A stretch of DNA of 64,000 nt from Methylophilus rhizosphaerae (GTDB lineage Bacteria > Pseudomonadota > Gammaproteobacteria > Burkholderiales > Methylophilaceae). The notes under the pieces are model-generated. The model did not search any database, was not told the DNA's origin, and saw nothing but the letters and a program-made list of their open reading frames with translations. Positions 62,561-64,000 of the stretch are shown one piece after another. The stretch is from contig NZ_FNFX01000002.1 of assembly GCF_900100975.1 (NCBI RefSeq), positions 62,001 to 126,000 on the forward strand, read 5' to 3'. Positions within the stretch are counted from its first letter, which is position 1. Each line of letters begins with the position of its first letter. The translations under genes were made by a program, and so were the position numbers.

Positions 62561-64000
62561 ATACCCGGCCACTTTCTTTAATCATTTGTTTAAACACTTG
62601 TTGTTTCTCATCCGTTAATTGTGACCACTCCATACGCCACGCCCAGTTGCCCTGGGTTGTGCCCGGCGTATTCATGCGGGCTCGACTATCCAGCCCCAGA
62701 ATATCCTGCATGGGCACCACCGCCAGGCAGGCAGCACTTTGCAATGCAAGTTGTATCAATGCTTGCGGCATCTCTGGCGATACCTGCTGCAGATAATGCT
62801 GCACATGGGCCCGTATATGTTCAGGCGCCGCCAGATACCAGCCCAATGTCGTATCGTTATCGTGCGTGCCGGTATAGGCGACGCTATTTTCCTCGATATT
62901 CTCCGGCAAGTATGGATTATCTTCGCCACCACCGAAAGCAAATTGCAGAATTTTCATGCCGGGCAAACCATAGATATGGCGCAGGGCATCCACTTCTGCC
63001 GTAATAATCCCCAGGTCTTCCGCTACCAGGCTGACTTGCGGGAAAGTACGGGTAATTGCCTGCAATAAGGCATCACCAGGCGCCTCCTGCCAGCAGCCAT
63101 GGATCGCTGTCGGTTCGCTGGCAGGAATCTCCCACGCGGCTTGCAGCCCACGGAAATGGTCGATACGGACAATATCAAATAACGTTGACAAGGTATCCAC
63201 ACGGCCCAGCCACCAGGAAAAACCATAGGCCTGCATCCGTGCCCAGTTGTAATGCGGGTTACCCCAGCGCTGCCCAGTTTCCGAGAAGTAATCTGGCGGC
63301 ACCCCGGCAACCACTGTCATATCCAGTGACTCATCCAGTTTGAACCATTCGGGGTGTGCCCATACATCGGCGCTGTCATAAGCAACAAAAATGGGGATAT
63401 CCCCAAACAATTTGACCCCGTGCTGATTGGCATAGCGCTTTAGCTGCGCCCATTGCTGGAAAAACAGGTACTGGGTAAATTTAATCAGGGTCAATGTTTC
63501 CTGATGTATGGCAGCATAAGTCTGCAACACCTGGTCGTCATGCAGACGATATGTCTCTGGCCACTGATGCCAGCCTTGATGCTGGTGCTGTTCGCGCAGG
63601 CTCAGGAACAAGGAAAAATCTTCCAGCCAGTATCGCTGGGCCTGGCAAAACCTGGCAAACCCTGACCAGCTTAAGCCGTGATTATCTACCGTTGAAACAC
63701 CATTGGACTGTACACGCGGCATCACTCTGGCAATCACGGCAGGCAGAGGCAAATCCACCTCATTAGGCAGGCACCAGCCCTCTTTGAGTAGTTGTTGTGT
63801 GCTAATCATGCCGGGATGGCCAGCATGGGCAGATACGCTTTGGTAAGGCGACTGGTCATCATGTGGCATATTCACAGGCAAGGTTTGCCAGATGGCGACG
63901 CCCATTTCCACCAGCGTATCAATAAAGCGATAGGCATCCGGCCCCACCTTGCCTTCAGGTAAGGAAGTGATGTGCATAAGTACACCGGCTTGTCTGGCTT
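62553..64000 (-). CDS. malQ: 4-alpha-glucanotransferase (amylomaltase), N-terminally truncated by the window
   Basis: The frame stays open to the window edge (upstream residues read RQAGVL before MHITSLPEG), so the 5' end is outside. MalQ transfers glucan chains and releases glucose. The GH77 catalytic residues are visible: Asp in DIVRIDHFRGL, Glu in LVAEDLGII, Asp in GTHDNDTTLGW, and the family signature TSLPEGKVGPDAYRFID. The gene overlaps the ROK kinase by about 8 bases. Confidence 0.95.
   Translation of the reverse strand, partial: ARQAGVLMHITSLPEGKVGPDAYRFIDTLVEMGVAIWQTLPVNMPHDDQSPYQSVSAHAGHPGMISTQQLLKEGWCLPNEVDLPLPAVIARVMPRVQSNGVSTVDNHGLSWSGFARFCQAQRYWLEDFSLFLSLREQHQHQGWHQWPETYRLHDDQVLQTYAAIHQETLTLIKFTQYLFFQQWAQLKRYANQHGVKLFGDIPIFVAYDSADVWAHPEWFKLDESLDMTVVAGVPPDYFSETGQRWGNPHYNWARMQAYGFSWWLGRVDTLSTLFDIVRIDHFRGLQAAWEIPASEPTAIHGCWQEAPGDALLQAITRTFPQVSLVAEDLGIITAEVDALRHIYGLPGMKILQFAFGGGEDNPYLPENIEENSVAYTGTHDNDTTLGWYLAAPEHIRAHVQHYLQQVSPEMPQALIQLALQSAACLAVVPMQDILGLDSRARMNTPGTTQGNWAWRMEWSQLTDEKQQVFKQMIKESGRVYV

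Noticed and set aside
1-64000. CRISPR arrays, tRNA or rRNA genes
   Set aside because: No regularly spaced direct repeats, cloverleaf-type genes or rRNA sequences were seen.

Overview
The window looks like the chromosome of a methylotrophic beta-proteobacterium of the Methylophilaceae type (Methylophilus, Methylovorus, Methylobacillus or Methylotenera relatives). Two one-carbon modules lie side by side: a block of archaeal-type genes of the kind used for methanofuran/tetrahydromethanopterin cofactors (1.3-6.2 kb), and the ribulose monophosphate genes hps, phi and transaldolase (6.3-8.7 kb). A MoxY/MoxX-like sensor-regulator pair (11.0-13.0 kb) fits the same lifestyle. The species is not determined.

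Layout. 0-1.3 kb: end of a heavy-metal RND pump. 1.3-6.2 kb: cofactor operon (ATP-grasp ligase, hydantoinase-like protein, pabB, amino acid kinase) with a divergent HisA-like gene. 6.3-8.7 kb: phi, hps, tal. 8.9-13.9 kb: Rieske oxygenase, EamA transporter, two-component pair, PPK2. 14-19.3 kb: typA and two tandem DEAD-box helicases behind a long leader. 19.4-25.2 kb: truncated globin, purT, and a TonB-dependent receptor followed by an NtrC-type regulator, with a putative sigma-54 promoter and palindromic upstream sites in front. 25.2-31.2 kb: tilS, accA, dnaE. 31.4-33.5 kb: two tandem Tpx-like genes, one without its peroxidatic cysteine, and a PAP2 protein. 33.5-40.0 kb: the fatty-acid/phospholipid cluster yceD-rpmF-plsX-fabH-fabD-fabG-acpP-fabF. 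40.3-44.3 kb: two-subunit pyruvate carboxylase and a Maf-type pyrophosphatase. 44.4-51.1 kb: DUF4139 protein, a MerR-regulated cation transporter, an RsmI-like methyltransferase, a PEP-CTERM remnant, and an aldo-keto reductase/SDR/GlxA-type regulator module. 51.1-53.2 kb: small, AT-rich, mostly unrecognised genes separated by attC-like sites, which I read as an integron cassette array with no integrase in view. 53.4-64 kb: 5'-nucleotidase, mutL, a Suv3-like helicase, an 880-base non-coding region with an inverted pair of structured repeats, then amiC, tsaE, queG, a ROK kinase and a truncated malQ.

How the genes work together. Methanofuran/H4MPT-type cofactors carry formaldehyde-level carbon to formate and CO2, while hps and phi fix formaldehyde into hexulose phosphate and transaldolase helps regenerate the acceptor. 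Pyruvate carboxylase supplies the anaplerotic C4 units, and formate-dependent PurT can use formate for purines. The most notable findings are the cassette array, the self-contained sigma-54 receptor circuit and the Tpx paralogue lacking its catalytic cysteine. No tRNA, rRNA or CRISPR array was seen.
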